NCBI RefSeq assembly: GCF_023195835.1
Contig: NZ_CP096199.1
Coordinates: forward strand, 2,046,001-2,110,000
Direction of reading: 5' to 3'
Source of the DNA: Vibrio sinaloensis
GTDB lineage: Bacteria > Pseudomonadota > Gammaproteobacteria > Enterobacterales > Vibrionaceae
Length of the DNA: 64,000 nt
Shown here in pieces: positions 7,844 to 22,934 of this stretch. The notes under the pieces were generated by a model, which had not been told where the DNA came from, did no database searches, and worked only from the letters and a program-made list of their open reading frames with translations. The position numbers and the translations under genes were made by a program. Every line of letters begins with the position of its first letter. Positions within the stretch are counted from its first letter, which is position 1.

Positions 7844-9358
7844 CTACGCACCCTCGTTGTGCAGTTCAAGGTTCGCTAGGTCTTGTTGAATTTCGCGCTG
7901 CACTTTGGCATCGTCACTACGCAGTGACTCAAGAAAATCCAGATAGCTCTGATCGATATCACCGGTCACATACTCGCCATTGAAAACCGAGGTTTCAAAC
8001 TTGGCAATGTCTGTATTGCCTAAACCGACGGCTTCAACCAAATCTTGCAGTGTTTGGAAAATCAATTCATCTGCGCCAATTTGCTTACAGATAGAGTCAG
8101 TATCACGACCATGAGCAATCAATTCGCTCGCGCTTGGCATATCGATACCATACACATTTGGGAAGCGAATTTCAGGCGCAGCAGAGACCATAAACACCTT
8201 TTTAGCGCCTGAGTCGCGTGCCATCTCAATAATCTGCTCAGATGTAGTACCGCGCACAATTGAGTCGTCGACAAGCAAGACATTTTTGTCCTTGAACTCA
8301 GAGCGAATGGCGTTCAGCTTGCGGCGCACAGATTTCTTGCGCTGCTGTTGGCCTGGCATGATAAAGGTACGACCTACGTAGCGGTTTTTCACAAAACCTT
8401 GGCGATAAGGTTTATCAATCGCTTGAGCAATCTGCAAAGCAATATCACACGATGTTTCGGGAATAGGAATCACCACGTCGATATCCAAGTGACTGTATTC
8501 GTCACGAATACGCTCACCCAGTTTTTTACCCATCTCCACACGTGCACTGTAAACCGAGATTTTGTCGATAAACGAGTCAGGACGAGCGAAGTAAACAAAC
8601 TCAAAAATACATGGGTTAAGTGTTGGGTTATCAGCGCACTGTTTAGTATGTAGTTGGCCGTCAAAAGTCGCGTAGATCGCTTCTCCAGGGGCAACATCAC
8701 GGATAAAGTCGAAACCGACCGCATCAAGGGCTACCGACTCAGATGCCACCATATACTCTGTGACGCCATTCACTTCGCGCTTACCCAAGCACAGAGGACG
8801 AATACCATGCGGGTCACGGAACGCCACCATGCCATGACCGATAATCATCGCTGTGACGGCGTACGCTCCACGAATGGTGCGGTGAACATTGGTCACGGCG
8901 CGAAACACGTCGTCCGTAGTCACATTGCCTTTTACCGAATCAATTTCGTGAGCCAACACGTTGAGCAACACTTCAGAGTCCGATGTCGTGTTGATATGAC
9001 GACGGTCTTTCTCAAACAACTTATCACGCACTTCTGCTGCGTTGGTCAGATTACCATTGTGTGCAAGCGTGATACCAAACGGAGAGTTAACATAGAAGGG
9101 TTGCGCTTCTGAGGCACTTGAGCTGCCTGCTGTCGGATAGCGAACATGACCGATACCTACGTTACCCTGCAGGCGCTGCATGTGCTTTGCTTCGAATACA
9201 TCCTTGACTAAACCATTCGCCTTACGCAGACGAAAACGATTGCTTTCTATGGTACAAATACCCGCGGCATCTTGGCCACGGTGCTGCAATACCGTCAATG
9301 CATCATAGATAGACTGGTTTACAGGCGAAGTGCCCACGATTCCAACAATACCACACAT
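7844..9358 (-). CDS. purF: Amidophosphoribosyltransferase
   Basis: First committed step of purine synthesis: PRPP plus glutamine gives 5-phosphoribosylamine. The 504 residues match the E. coli enzyme in size. After removal of Met1, Cys2 (MCGIVGI) becomes the N-terminal nucleophile of the glutaminase domain. The PRPP-binding motif [13 protein letters not shown] lies at about 362-374. It is the last gene of the cvpA-purF unit, 33 bp after cvpA, and probably controlled by the PurR box before cvpA. Confidence 0.97.
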   Translation of the reverse strand: MCGIVGIVGTSPVNQSIYDALTVLQHRGQDAAGICTIESNRFRLRKANGLVKDVFEAKHMQRLQGNVGIGHVRYPTAGSSSASEAQPFYVNSPFGITLAHNGNLTNAAEVRDKLFEKDRRHINTTSDSEVLLNVLAHEIDSVKGNVTTDDVFRAVTNVHRTIRGAYAVTAMIIGHGMVAFRDPHGIRPLCLGKREVNGVTEYMVASESVALDAVGFDFIRDVAPGEAIYATFDGQLHTKQCADNPTLNPCIFEFVYFARPDSFIDKISVYSARVEMGKKLGERIRDEYSHLDIDVVIPIPETSCDIALQIAQAIDKPYRQGFVKNRYVGRTFIMPGQQQRKKSVRRKLNAIRSEFKDKNVLLVDDSIVRGTTSEQIIEMARDSGAKKVFMVSAAPEIRFPNVYGIDMPSASELIAHGRDTDSICKQIGADELIFQTLQDLVEAVGLGNTDIAKFETSVFNGEYVTGDIDQSYLDFLESLRSDDAKVQREIQQDLANLELHNEGA

Positions 9359-9391
9359 GTCTTAACCCTCGATTTTCGACAATAGCTGGCG

Positions 9392-9883
9392 CTAAATCGC
9401 GCCAGATAAGAAACTTGATGTTGCTTGCAAGTGTTCAAAGAAAGGGGCAATCACTCGGCTAAACTCCGGTACCAATTGCGACCCTTTCCACCACTGCGAG
9501 TCTGGAAACGTAGTAAACGCGTCCATAAAAAAAAGTGCAGCTGAGACAATCAAAACACCGCGTAAACCGCCAAATACGATACCCAGTACTCTGTCTGTTC
9601 CCGATAACCCTGTTTTCTGCACCAATTGAGCGATCACGTAATTAACCAACGCGCCGACAATTAAGGTGGCAATAAACAAAGCTGCAATCGCGGCTCCGTT
9701 ACGAATCATGTCATCTTCAAGTCGCGTAAAATACACCGCGAGTTTTGCGTAATACTGGCTGGCGATAAAAAACGCCCCAAACCAAATCACCAGTGACAAT
9801 GCTTCTTTGGCGAAGCCACGAACTAAACTGATCAACGCTGACAAGCCGATCACACCCAAAATGACAATATCTAATGCATTCAT
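9392..9883 (-). CDS. cvpA: CvpA family membrane protein (colicin V production protein)
   Basis: Inner-membrane protein of 163 residues with about four hydrophobic helices and the family segments SLVRGFAKEALSL and KTGLSGTDRVLG. In E. coli it is needed for colicin V release and supports envelope stress tolerance; its molecular role is not clear. The chosen start (MNALDIV) gives the family length; an ATG one codon earlier and a start at 9913 are possible. The -10-like TAAAAT and the PurR box lie just upstream, so cvpA-purF probably has its own promoter. Confidence 0.93.
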   Translation of the reverse strand: MNALDIVILGVIGLSALISLVRGFAKEALSLVIWFGAFFIASQYYAKLAVYFTRLEDDMIRNGAAIAALFIATLIVGALVNYVIAQLVQKTGLSGTDRVLGIVFGGLRGVLIVSAALFFMDAFTTFPDSQWWKGSQLVPEFSRVIAPFFEHLQATSSFLSGAI

Positions 9884-9932
9884 CATGAACTTACATCTTA
9901 AGTTGGCGCGCATTTTAACAGAAAAAACGCTG

Positions 9933-9948
9933 ACGCAAACGTTTTCTT
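9933..9948 (-). promoter_or_regulatory. PurR box of cvpA-purF
   Basis: ACGCAAACGTTTTCTT fits the PurR operator consensus ACGCAAACGTTTNCNT exactly. It overlaps the dedD stop codon (9947-9949) and lies 50 bp before cvpA. On the minus strand it overlaps a TTTGCG / TAAAAT promoter-like pair spaced 16 bp. The E. coli cvpA-purF promoter has a PurR site at the same place. Confidence 0.87.
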
Positions 9949-10480
9949 ATGGATTTAGTGGTTTAAATTTGAGCAACTGACCTTTCGAGCCAGTGATTTT
10001 TTCCAGTTCAATGATTTGGCGCTCAAGTTTACTCTTTGAAACATCTGGGCCGATAATCACCCGGGTAAAACCATTTTCTGGTTTGGTATGAGCCTGATAA
10101 CCGCGCTTCTGCAGATCATTAACCAGGTTGTTGGCATTCTCTGCATTTTTTAGCGCCATAAGCTGAATAATCCAGCCGCTCTCTTGATACTCGTTGCGCT
10201 CAGGCACCTGCTTAACAACCACCTCCAAAGGTTGGTCATCAGCAGTTTCTATCGGCTCGGCTAAGTCGACTGGCGAGTCCGGTAAGCTGTGCGAGTCATC
10301 GATAGGGTCAAGAACCTCGAAGCTTTCTAAGTCGCTATCAAGTTCCGGCTTTAATGGGATACTCGCTATCTCTTCTTGATAGTGGGTCTTTTTGCCGTCC
10401 AGTACATCGGGTAACACAATCACTCCAATTGCGACCAAAATAACCGTACCTACTAAACGGTTTTGAAACTTGCTTGCCAT
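9947..10480 (-). CDS. dedD: Cell division protein DedD (SPOR domain)
   Basis: A bitopic inner-membrane protein of 177 residues that localises to the septum through a C-terminal SPOR domain, which binds denuded peptidoglycan. One membrane helix lies at about 9-28, then an acidic, low-complexity periplasmic linker, then SPOR at about 100-177 (SGWIIQLMALKNAENA, then TRVIIGP). The start codon directly follows the folC stop, so the two genes are co-transcribed. Its 3' end overlaps the PurR box of the next unit. Confidence 0.92.
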   Translation of the reverse strand: MASKFQNRLVGTVILVAIGVIVLPDVLDGKKTHYQEEIASIPLKPELDSDLESFEVLDPIDDSHSLPDSPVDLAEPIETADDQPLEVVVKQVPERNEYQESGWIIQLMALKNAENANNLVNDLQKRGYQAHTKPENGFTRVIIGPDVSKSKLERQIIELEKITGSKGQLLKFKPLNP

Positions 10481-11746
10481 TTATTCTCCTTTGCTCTGCC
10501 AGTATTCGAGCACTTCACCCACAGTGTGGAACGAACCTACAACTAGAATGACGTCTTGTGGCTCAGCTTGTGTCATCGCAGCTTTAAAAGCACTCACTGG
10601 GTCATTGTACTGCTCAGTATCCAACGGGATATGCTTTGCTAACTCACTCGCTTGTGCAGCGCGAGGCCCAGTTAAGGAAGCCGGATACCAATATTGTGAA
10701 ATGGGAGCCAATGCCGACAAGGTCGCAGCAATGTCTTTGTCATGCAGCATCGCAACCACAGTGCGAACCACACGATTCGGATAGCTTTGCTGAACTCGCT
10801 CCACTAGATATTGCGCAGAGTGCGGATTGTGCGCGACGTCTAACAACACCGTCGGCTCGCTGCTTAGGTGTTGCATGCGCCCTGGTAGCGTAGCTTGCTT
10901 TAGGCCGTTGACGATGTTGACATCGGACAAATCAAGATGCGCAGTCGCTAACGCCATCAATGCTGTCGCCGCATTGGGTAAAGGCAGACCCGGAACAGGC
11001 AAATTATCTAAGGTGTAACCACCGTGGCTCCATTGCCACTCATGTTCACTGATTTGCTGATATTGGTATTGAATCCCAACCTGATATAGCTCAGCACCGA
11101 TATCATCGGCATGGGCAGCCACGGTTGAAGGCGCTTTGGGTTGACCACAAATCGCAGGCTTGCCACTGCGATAGATGCCCGCCTTTTCAAAACCGATGAC
11201 ATTGATGTCGTCACCCAGCCAATCGACATGATCTAGGGCCAAACTGGTAATCACAGAGACATCATGGTCAACCACATTGGTCGCATCTAAGCGCCCGCCT
11301 AAACCCACTTCTAGCAGCACAATATCAACCTGTTCAGTTTGAAACAGTCTCAACGCTGCTAGCGTGCCGTATTCAAAGAAACTTAAGCTGATGTCGCCAC
11401 GCTGTTGCTCAATAAAGGCGAATGATTGAACGATTTTCTCATCGGACGCATCTTGTCCATTGATTCGGACACGTTCATTGTAACGAATTAGGTGTGGGGA
11501 ACTGTAAACACCGACTGAATATCCAGCGTCCAACAAGATGGCTTCCATCAAAGCACAGGTTGAGCCTTTGCCGTTTGTGCCAGCAACGGTAATGACTGTC
11601 GAGGCGGGTTTGGTCAGTTTGGCGGTTTGAGCAACGGCTTGTACTCGCTCAAGGCCGAGGTCAATTGCAGAGGTGTGGATGTTAGCTAAATAATCAAGCC
11701 ACATCGACAGAGACGATGTGGCTTGTGGAATTTGGTTGTGACTCAT
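10481..11746 (-). CDS. folC: Bifunctional dihydrofolate synthase / folylpolyglutamate synthase
   Basis: Adds glutamate to dihydropteroate and further glutamates to reduced folates, using ATP. The 421 residues carry the Mur-ligase-type P-loop GTNGKGS at 56-62 and the LLDVAHNPHS segment of the C-terminal domain. It lies 44 bp after accD and directly abuts dedD, the same accD-folC-dedD-cvpA-purF order as in E. coli. Confidence 0.96.
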   Translation of the reverse strand: MSHNQIPQATSSLSMWLDYLANIHTSAIDLGLERVQAVAQTAKLTKPASTVITVAGTNGKGSTCALMEAILLDAGYSVGVYSSPHLIRYNERVRINGQDASDEKIVQSFAFIEQQRGDISLSFFEYGTLAALRLFQTEQVDIVLLEVGLGGRLDATNVVDHDVSVITSLALDHVDWLGDDINVIGFEKAGIYRSGKPAICGQPKAPSTVAAHADDIGAELYQVGIQYQYQQISEHEWQWSHGGYTLDNLPVPGLPLPNAATALMALATAHLDLSDVNIVNGLKQATLPGRMQHLSSEPTVLLDVAHNPHSAQYLVERVQQSYPNRVVRTVVAMLHDKDIAATLSALAPISQYWYPASLTGPRAAQASELAKHIPLDTEQYNDPVSAFKAAMTQAEPQDVILVVGSFHTVGEVLEYWQSKGE

Positions 11747-11790
11747 CTAACTTAAACCAATTGATTGTGGTTGCTTGTTAGTGAGTTACT

Positions 11791-12717
11791 TTACCCTTTT
11801 TCGTCCGCTTCTGGTACAGAATAAGCGGCTTCATTTGGCGAATCGTTAACAGAAACCACTAATGGTGATGGTTTATTGTTCATCTTCGCCATTAAGCTAC
11901 CGATGCGCTGACGCATTTCGCGGCGATCGACAATCATGTCAATCGCGCCATGTTCAAGCAGGAACTCACTGCGTTGGAAACCTTCTGGTAAGTCTTCACG
12001 CACGGTTTGCTCGATAACACGACGACCCGCAAAGCCGATCAGAGCTTTAGGCTCACCGATGTTGATGTCGCCCAACATCGCTAAACTCGCTGACACACCG
12101 CCCATCGTTGGATCGGTCATCACCGAGATAAATGGCAGGCCTTTCGCTGAAAGACGCTCAAGAGCTGCACTGGTTTTTGCCATTTGCATAAGTGACATCA
12201 GTGCTTCTTGCATACGTGCACCGCCACTGGCAGAGAAACACACAAGGCCACACTCATTTTCGATTGCCGCTTCAACCGCACGCACGAATCGAGCACCAAC
12301 CACAGAACCCATTGAGCCGCCCATAAATGAAAACTCAAACGCACAAGCAACAATAGGTTGGCCTAGCAGTTCGCCCTTCATTACGATCAGAGCGTCTTTT
12401 TCTCCACTGCTCTTTTGCGCAGCAGACAGTCGATCTTTGTATTTCTTTGAATCTCGGAACTTAAGTTTGTCTTGCGGCTCAAGCTCATCAGCAATTTCGA
12501 CACGGTTGTCTTCATCTAAAAACGTCTCGAGGCGACGACGAGCCTTCATACGCATGTGGTGGTCACACTTAGGACACACTTCTAGGTTACGCTCTAACTC
12601 AGCGTGGTAAAGAACCTGCTCACAAGACGTACATTTAGTCCAAACCCCTTCTGGGATAGACGCTTTACGAGAACTAACTATGTTGCTTTTTTCTAAAATC
12701 TTTTCAAGCCAACTCAT
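11791..12717 (-). CDS. accD: Acetyl-CoA carboxylase carboxyltransferase subunit beta
   Basis: With AccA it transfers CO2 from biotin to acetyl-CoA, making malonyl-CoA for fatty acid synthesis. An N-terminal zinc ribbon has Cys29, Cys32, Cys48 and Cys51. The crotonase-type carboxyltransferase domain follows with [13 protein letters not shown] and the [12 protein letters not shown] oxyanion region. The 308 residues match the family. The 175 bp upstream before truA hold no recognised feature. Confidence 0.97.
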   Translation of the reverse strand: MSWLEKILEKSNIVSSRKASIPEGVWTKCTSCEQVLYHAELERNLEVCPKCDHHMRMKARRRLETFLDEDNRVEIADELEPQDKLKFRDSKKYKDRLSAAQKSSGEKDALIVMKGELLGQPIVACAFEFSFMGGSMGSVVGARFVRAVEAAIENECGLVCFSASGGARMQEALMSLMQMAKTSAALERLSAKGLPFISVMTDPTMGGVSASLAMLGDINIGEPKALIGFAGRRVIEQTVREDLPEGFQRSEFLLEHGAIDMIVDRREMRQRIGSLMAKMNNKPSPLVVSVNDSPNEAAYSVPEADEKG

Positions 12718-12892
12718 GGAAGACCTTTTCTCTCTACTCCTGCGCTCAATGCACAGGATACAAATTCTGAATTTACGCGTGAGGATTAAAGCATATTAAA
12801 TGCCAAGTGTAGACAAAAAACTGGTTGTACCTATTTCCTGACTACAGCTCTCACACACTAAAGCTCTGATTGTTTCGACAATTTATCACGGT

Positions 12893-13687
12893 TTAGTTCA
12901 GATTGTCGGGCAAAAACAGTGGCCCAATCGGCACTCTTGGCAATTCAAACTCTTGTGGGTAATCGACATCCACTAAATAGAGCCCTTCTGCTTTCGCTGT
13001 AGCCCCCGCTAGCTTGCGATCTTTCGCTTCTAGCAGCCATTTAATCCACTCTGGTTGTTGCTCACCGCGACCGACACAAATGAGGCTACCAGTAATATTG
13101 CGCACCATATGATGCACGAACGCATTCGCCTTTATATCAATCACCACGTATTGACCGTGACGGCTGACATTCAAATGCATCAAATTACGCCACGGACTTC
13201 GTGATTGACAATGCGTTGCACGGAACGAAGTAAAGTCATTTTCACCTAACAGGTACTGACCCGCTTGATGCATTTTCTTTTCATCCAGCTCACCATGATA
13301 GTGACTAACACCCGAAGAGAGAATGCCCGGGCGCAGCGCACTGTTGAAAATGATGTAGCGATAACGGCGTGCAGTAGCAGAAAAACGGGCATGAAATTCG
13401 TCTGGTACCTCTTTTGCCCAACGAACCGCAATGTCATGGGGCAAATTAGCGTTCGCTCCCATCGTCCAAGCCACCATCTTGCGTGATGCATGGGTATCAA
13501 AATGTACAACTTGTCCGGTACCGTGTACCCCTGCATCAGTACGGCCAGCACACTGAACTTCGATTGGATGGTTTGCAACAACACTCAATGCGCGCTCTAA
13601 CTTTTCTTGAACGCTCTTGACCTCTTTTTGGCGTTGCCAGCCATAGTATTGAGTACCATTGTATTCGATACCTAAAGCTATTCTCAT
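12893..13687 (-). CDS. truA: tRNA pseudouridine(38-40) synthase
   Basis: Converts uridines 38-40 of the tRNA anticodon arm to pseudouridine. The catalytic Asp51 lies in [11 protein letters not shown], the hallmark of the TruA family, and the 264 residues are typical. It lies between hubP and accD; the gap to hubP carries a terminator, so truA is probably transcribed separately. Confidence 0.97.
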   Translation of the reverse strand: MRIALGIEYNGTQYYGWQRQKEVKSVQEKLERALSVVANHPIEVQCAGRTDAGVHGTGQVVHFDTHASRKMVAWTMGANANLPHDIAVRWAKEVPDEFHARFSATARRYRYIIFNSALRPGILSSGVSHYHGELDEKKMHQAGQYLLGENDFTSFRATHCQSRSPWRNLMHLNVSRHGQYVVIDIKANAFVHHMVRNITGSLICVGRGEQQPEWIKWLLEAKDRKLAGATAKAEGLYLVDVDYPQEFELPRVPIGPLFLPDNLN

Positions 13688-13748
13688 CGATATGTTCTCA
13701 CTGGATTGGTTGACCTAGAAATCGGCCGAGAAGTATATACCAAAAAAC

Positions 13749-13770
13749 AAGGGGGCTAAACTGCCCCCTT
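13749..13770 (-). terminator. Terminator of hubP
   Basis: An 8-bp GC-rich stem AAGGGGGC / GCCCCCTT with a 6-nt loop, followed on the minus strand by GTTTTTTGG. It lies just after the hubP stop at 13789. Confidence 0.87.
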
Positions 13771-13788
13771 GGTTCATCGCCGAAATGT

Positions 13789-18999
<5,211 letters not shown>

Positions 19000-19153
19000 A
19001 TAAGGCTCAGCTATGTGCTCAATTAATTAAAAATACAATGATCTGTTAAATATATCGGATAAACCCACCAAAACTATAGGTGTAGAGCTAAAAAATGTGT
19101 GTCCGACGCCATATTCGCATTAATCTCACACAATTTTTCTGGATTCGATTAAA

Positions 19154-19179
19154 AAAGCCTCACACTAAGGCGAGGCTTT
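19154..19179 (-). terminator. Terminator of pdxB-asd
   Basis: An 8-bp stem AAAGCCTC / GAGGCTTT with a 10-nt loop; on the minus strand it ends in TTTTTTAATC. It lies 25 bp after the asd stop. Confidence 0.83.
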
Positions 19180-19203
19180 GTATTGCTGTCGATTTAACCT
19201 TAC

Positions 19204-20217
19204 TTAGTAGTAATCGCGAATCAGCACTTCGGCAATTTGCACTGCATTGGTAGCGGCCCCTTTGCGAACGTTGTCCGCCACTACCCAAAGGTTTACACCG
19301 CTATGATGGCTGATATCGTTTCGAATGCGTCCGACCATCACATGGTCCTTGCCACCTGCGTCACGAACTTGAGTTGGGAAGTCTTCACCTTGGAACACTT
19401 CAACGCCTTCCGTTTGCTCAAGCAAGTTGATCACCTCTTGCGCGTCAATCGGCGCACAGGTTTCTAAGTGAATTGCCTCGGCATGGCCATAGAAAACCGG
19501 CACTCGAACGCAAGTCGGGTTCACTGTGATACCCGGATCATTGAAGATTTTCTGCGTTTCCCACACCATTTTCATCTCTTCGCGGGTATAACCGTTTTCC
19601 ATAAATTGATCGATTTGTGGAATACAGTTAAAAGCGATTTGCTGGGAGAACTCATTATTTTCTGCTGGCATGCCGTTAAGCAACTTAGCCGTTTGACCTG
19701 CCAGTTCATCGATACCCGCTTTACCTGCACCAGAGACAGATTGGTAAGTCGAAACGTTAATACGTTCAATGCCAACCGCATCATGAATAGGCTTTAGTGC
19801 CACTAGCATTTGAATGGTCGAACAATTTGGGTTGGCAATAATATTACGATTACGGAACTCAGCAATCGCTTCTGGGTTTACCTCTGGCACCACCAGCGGA
19901 ATATCGTATTCGTAACGGAACTGGGAGGTATTGTCGATAACAATCACACCTTCATCCGCTGCAATCGGCGCCCACTTGGCCGATAGTTCTCCGCCGGCAG
20001 AAAACAGCGCAATGTGAGCTTGTGACCAATCAAAATCTTCAACGTTTTGCACTTTGACGGTTTTACCATTAAAGCGATAAGTCTTACCTTCACTGCGTTC
20101 ACTTGCCAGTAAGTAGAGTTCACCGACCGGGAACTTGCGCTCTTGTAGTACTTCTAGAATCGTCTCACCGACCGCACCAGTGGCACCTAAAATCGCGACA
20201 TTATATTGTTGGCTCAT
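19204..20217 (-). CDS. asd: Aspartate-semialdehyde dehydrogenase
   Basis: Reduces aspartyl phosphate to aspartate semialdehyde for lysine, threonine, methionine and diaminopimelate synthesis. The 337 residues have an N-terminal NADP-binding [10 protein letters not shown] (11-20) and the active-site Cys132 in ANPNCSTIQ. In E. coli the same place beside pdxB holds usg, an asd-like gene of unknown role; here the catalytic Cys and the RVPV segment are intact, as in the second Asd of V. cholerae, so the enzyme should be active. The ATG overlaps the pdxB stop (ATGA). Confidence 0.9.
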   Translation of the reverse strand: MSQQYNVAILGATGAVGETILEVLQERKFPVGELYLLASERSEGKTYRFNGKTVKVQNVEDFDWSQAHIALFSAGGELSAKWAPIAADEGVIVIDNTSQFRYEYDIPLVVPEVNPEAIAEFRNRNIIANPNCSTIQMLVALKPIHDAVGIERINVSTYQSVSGAGKAGIDELAGQTAKLLNGMPAENNEFSQQIAFNCIPQIDQFMENGYTREEMKMVWETQKIFNDPGITVNPTCVRVPVFYGHAEAIHLETCAPIDAQEVINLLEQTEGVEVFQGEDFPTQVRDAGGKDHVMVGRIRNDISHHSGVNLWVVADNVRKGAATNAVQIAEVLIRDYY

Positions 20218-21347
20218 TGACTTACCTCAACCTGAAAACCTAATTTTTCTAGTGGTGATAAACGACACTTTGTATCACCGACTAATGTGACTGCACTGTA
20301 CTCGCGGCGATCCCAGTAGTTCTTCCTCATCAGGTCAAACGCACCTGGGTTGACTATCTCGCGGCGAAACAAGGCATCATCTTTACGTACATCATAAACC
20401 AGTTGTGTGATGTTATGCAGTGTCGCTTCATCCCAGTCTCTGTCGAGCTGTAACCGAGGAATCGGCGCGACAGGAAGCAGACTGCTAGCATGTGCGCATA
20501 AATCTTTGCCCAAAAACTCGCAGTAACTATTGAAAATCATCGTCGTCCCGCGGGCTTTGCCTTCTAGTCCATAGCCCGCGACATGCGGGGTGGCGAATGC
20601 TAGCAGAGGCAGAAGCTCCATATCAACCTCTGGCTCAAACTCAAACACATCCAATGCTGCTGTAAAGCCGTCGTTTTTCTGCAAACGAGCCTTCAGCGCC
20701 TGATTGTCGACCACAGGACCGCGAGCTGCATTGATTAAGATTTGGTCACCGCGTAACGTTTCTAACACCGCTTCGTCTATCAGATGATGGGTCGGATACT
20801 CTCCATCACGGGTGATCGGGGTATGCAGAGTGATGATGTCTGACTGGGCGAGCAAGGTGTCAAGCGAGGTAAACTCACGTTGGTCACCGGCGGCTTGCTT
20901 GAGCGGATCGTTTATCAGCACCTTAATGCCAATACCTTGTAAGCATTGCTGCAAATAACTGCCCACTTGCCCTGCCCCTATGATACCGACGGTTTTATCA
21001 AATACAGAAAAACCGTGTTGCTGGGCGAGTACCATCATCACGCTAAATGCATACTCTGCCACGCCAACCTTGTTGCAGCCTGGCGCAGCGGTAAAATGAA
21101 TGCCCCTCTCACGCAGCAGTGCTTGGTCTACATGATCCATCCCCGCCGTTGCGGTGCCAACGAACTTGAGTTTATTGGCTTTTGCAATCAGCTCAGCATT
21201 GACTTTAGTCACTGAGCGAATCATCAAAGCATCGACATCAATCAGATCGTCCGCCGTCAAGTTGCGACCAGATTTTAAGACTACTTCACCGAGCTGGCTA
21301 AAAAGCGACTCAGCGTAAGGCATGTTTTCATCGATCAGGATTTTCAT
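20214..21347 (-). CDS. pdxB: 4-phosphoerythronate dehydrogenase
   Basis: Second step of the DXP-dependent pyridoxal phosphate pathway: oxidises 4-phosphoerythronate. A D-2-hydroxyacid dehydrogenase of 377 residues with the NAD motif GAGQVG at 124-129, the catalytic Arg in NAARGPVVD and the His in ATPHVAGYG, then the PdxB-specific C-terminal dimerisation domain. Overlapping asd by 4 bp, it forms a two-gene unit. Confidence 0.95.
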   Translation of the reverse strand: MKILIDENMPYAESLFSQLGEVVLKSGRNLTADDLIDVDALMIRSVTKVNAELIAKANKLKFVGTATAGMDHVDQALLRERGIHFTAAPGCNKVGVAEYAFSVMMVLAQQHGFSVFDKTVGIIGAGQVGSYLQQCLQGIGIKVLINDPLKQAAGDQREFTSLDTLLAQSDIITLHTPITRDGEYPTHHLIDEAVLETLRGDQILINAARGPVVDNQALKARLQKNDGFTAALDVFEFEPEVDMELLPLLAFATPHVAGYGLEGKARGTTMIFNSYCEFLGKDLCAHASSLLPVAPIPRLQLDRDWDEATLHNITQLVYDVRKDDALFRREIVNPGAFDLMRKNYWDRREYSAVTLVGDTKCRLSPLEKLGFQVEVSQ

Positions 21348-21436
21348 TGTTTTCGCCGGATAGAATTTGAATGGATTCGATTGTGCAGAAAAGCTCTCTG
21401 GGTGTCGAGTGTTAATCTGGACACAGAGGTTTAGAA

Positions 21437-21557
21437 AGAAAAATGCCCGACATATTGTCGGGCAATGGTCCAGAACAAAAGGATCTTAACCCGCTCTCCA
21501 TGGGCTAAAGTCTGCGTCTGTTAGATTCACCGCGGTTAAACGGTGAATCCGCTCTGG
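21437..21557 (-). ncRNA. Candidate FarS-like small RNA from the fabB 3'UTR
   Basis: In V. cholerae, RNase E releases the Hfq-bound RNA FarS from the fabB 3'UTR; it represses fadE when fatty acids are being made. Here the fabB 3'UTR is about 150 nt and highly structured: a hairpin with arms ATTCACCG / CGGTGAAT (about 21525-21548), a CCAGA / TCTGG closing pair, and a perfect terminator. The processing site is not determined, so the 5' end is a guess. The call is by position and structure. Confidence 0.5.
21444..21464 (-). terminator. Terminator of fabB and its 3'UTR RNA
   Basis: A perfect 9-bp stem TGCCCGACA / TGTCGGGCA with a 3-nt loop; the minus strand continues with TTTTTCTTTC. Confidence 0.93.
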
Positions 21558-21594
21558 AAAATCGGGCAGTTGGGCATTAAACCCTTGCTATTGA

Positions 21595-22806
21595 TTACGC
21601 TTGGTATTTCTTGATAACCAATGTGGCGTTGGTGCCACCAAAACCAAAGCTGTTTGACATCACGGTAGTCAGCTCAGCATCGCGCTTTTCAGTCACGATA
21701 TCTAAGCCCTGAGCCGCTTCATCGAGGTTTTCAACGTTGATGCTTGGAGCAATAAAGCTGTTTTCTAGCATCAGTGTTGAGTAGATCGCTTCATGAACAC
21801 CAGCCGCACCTAGGGCGTGACCTGTCATCGCTTTAGTTGCTGAGATAGCTGGGCTGTTATCACCGAATAACTCTTGGATTGCGCCAAGTTCTTTCACATC
21901 ACCAACCGGTGTTGATGTACCGTGAGTGTTAACATAATCAACGCCTTCGACGTTTTGCATCGCCATCTTCATACAACGCACTGCGCCTTCACCCGATGGA
22001 GCCACCATGTCGTAGCCGTCAGATGTTGCGCCGTAACCTACGATTTCACCGTAGATTTTTGCACCGCGTGCCAAGGCATGCTCAAGTTCTTCGATAACCA
22101 TCATGCCGCCGCCGCCAGAGATAACAAAACCGTCACGGTCAGCGTCATAAGTACGAGATGCCTTGTCTGGCGTATCGTTGTACTTAGTCGACAGTGCGCC
22201 CATCGCATCAAACATCATAGTTTGTGACCAGTCGAGCTCTTCACCGCCGCCCGCGAATACGATGTCTTGTTTACCCAATTGGATAAGCTCCATCGCGTGA
22301 CCGATACAGTGTGCAGAGGTTGCACACGCTGAACTCATAGAGTAGTTCACACCGCGGATTTTAAATGGTGTCGCCAGACACGCAGATACTGTTGAAGACA
22401 TGGTACGTGGCACCATGTAAGGACCAACACGTTTAACGCCTTTCGCGCGCATAGTGTCAGTCGCTAGAGTTTGGTTAAGCGCTGACGCACCGCCAGAGCC
22501 GGCTACGATACCAGTACGGTCGTTCGAAACTTGCTCATCAGTTAGGCCAGCGTCTTCGATTGCTTGCTGCATTGATAGGTATGCATAAGCAGCCGCATCA
22601 CCCATAAAGCGCATCTGTTTGCGGTCAATGTGCTCGGCAGGGTTAATCTTTAGATCACCCCAAACCTGTGAACGAAGACCGTGTTCTTTAAACTGCTCAG
22701 AGGCAGTAATACCAGATTTACCTGCTTTTAGAGACGCTAAAACTTCTTCGACGTTGTTACCGATACTTGAAACAATACCCATACCGGTGATTACGACTCG
22801 TTTCAT
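21595..22806 (-). CDS. fabB: 3-oxoacyl-ACP synthase I (KAS I)
   Basis: Elongates acyl-ACP by condensation with malonyl-ACP and is needed for unsaturated fatty acids. The catalytic triad is visible: Cys161 ([10 protein letters not shown]), His295 (VNTHGTSTP) and His330 ([11 protein letters not shown]). The start at [10 protein letters not shown] is preferred over one 21 bp upstream because it has AGGA at good spacing and gives the family length (403 residues). Upstream, TGGTCAG near 22868 resembles a FadR half-site, but the second half is poor. The gene is divergent from mnmC. Confidence 0.96.
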   Translation of the reverse strand: MKRVVITGMGIVSSIGNNVEEVLASLKAGKSGITASEQFKEHGLRSQVWGDLKINPAEHIDRKQMRFMGDAAAYAYLSMQQAIEDAGLTDEQVSNDRTGIVAGSGGASALNQTLATDTMRAKGVKRVGPYMVPRTMSSTVSACLATPFKIRGVNYSMSSACATSAHCIGHAMELIQLGKQDIVFAGGGEELDWSQTMMFDAMGALSTKYNDTPDKASRTYDADRDGFVISGGGGMMVIEELEHALARGAKIYGEIVGYGATSDGYDMVAPSGEGAVRCMKMAMQNVEGVDYVNTHGTSTPVGDVKELGAIQELFGDNSPAISATKAMTGHALGAAGVHEAIYSTLMLENSFIAPSINVENLDEAAQGLDIVTEKRDAELTTVMSNSFGFGGTNATLVIKKYQA

Positions 22807-22934
22807 TATGACATTCCTATAATTCAAAAATCCGCTAGATGATAACGAAGTTATTCGGGAAAAGTGGTCAGCTTTCCTTTAAATCCGTACAATTGCAATC
22901 ATAATATCGCTTCTTTCTTGATAAATTCGACACT

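Noticed and set aside
22863..22885. FadR or FabR operator upstream of fabB
   Set aside because: Only a half-site (TGGTCAG) fits; the second half is poor, so it is mentioned but not listed as a site.
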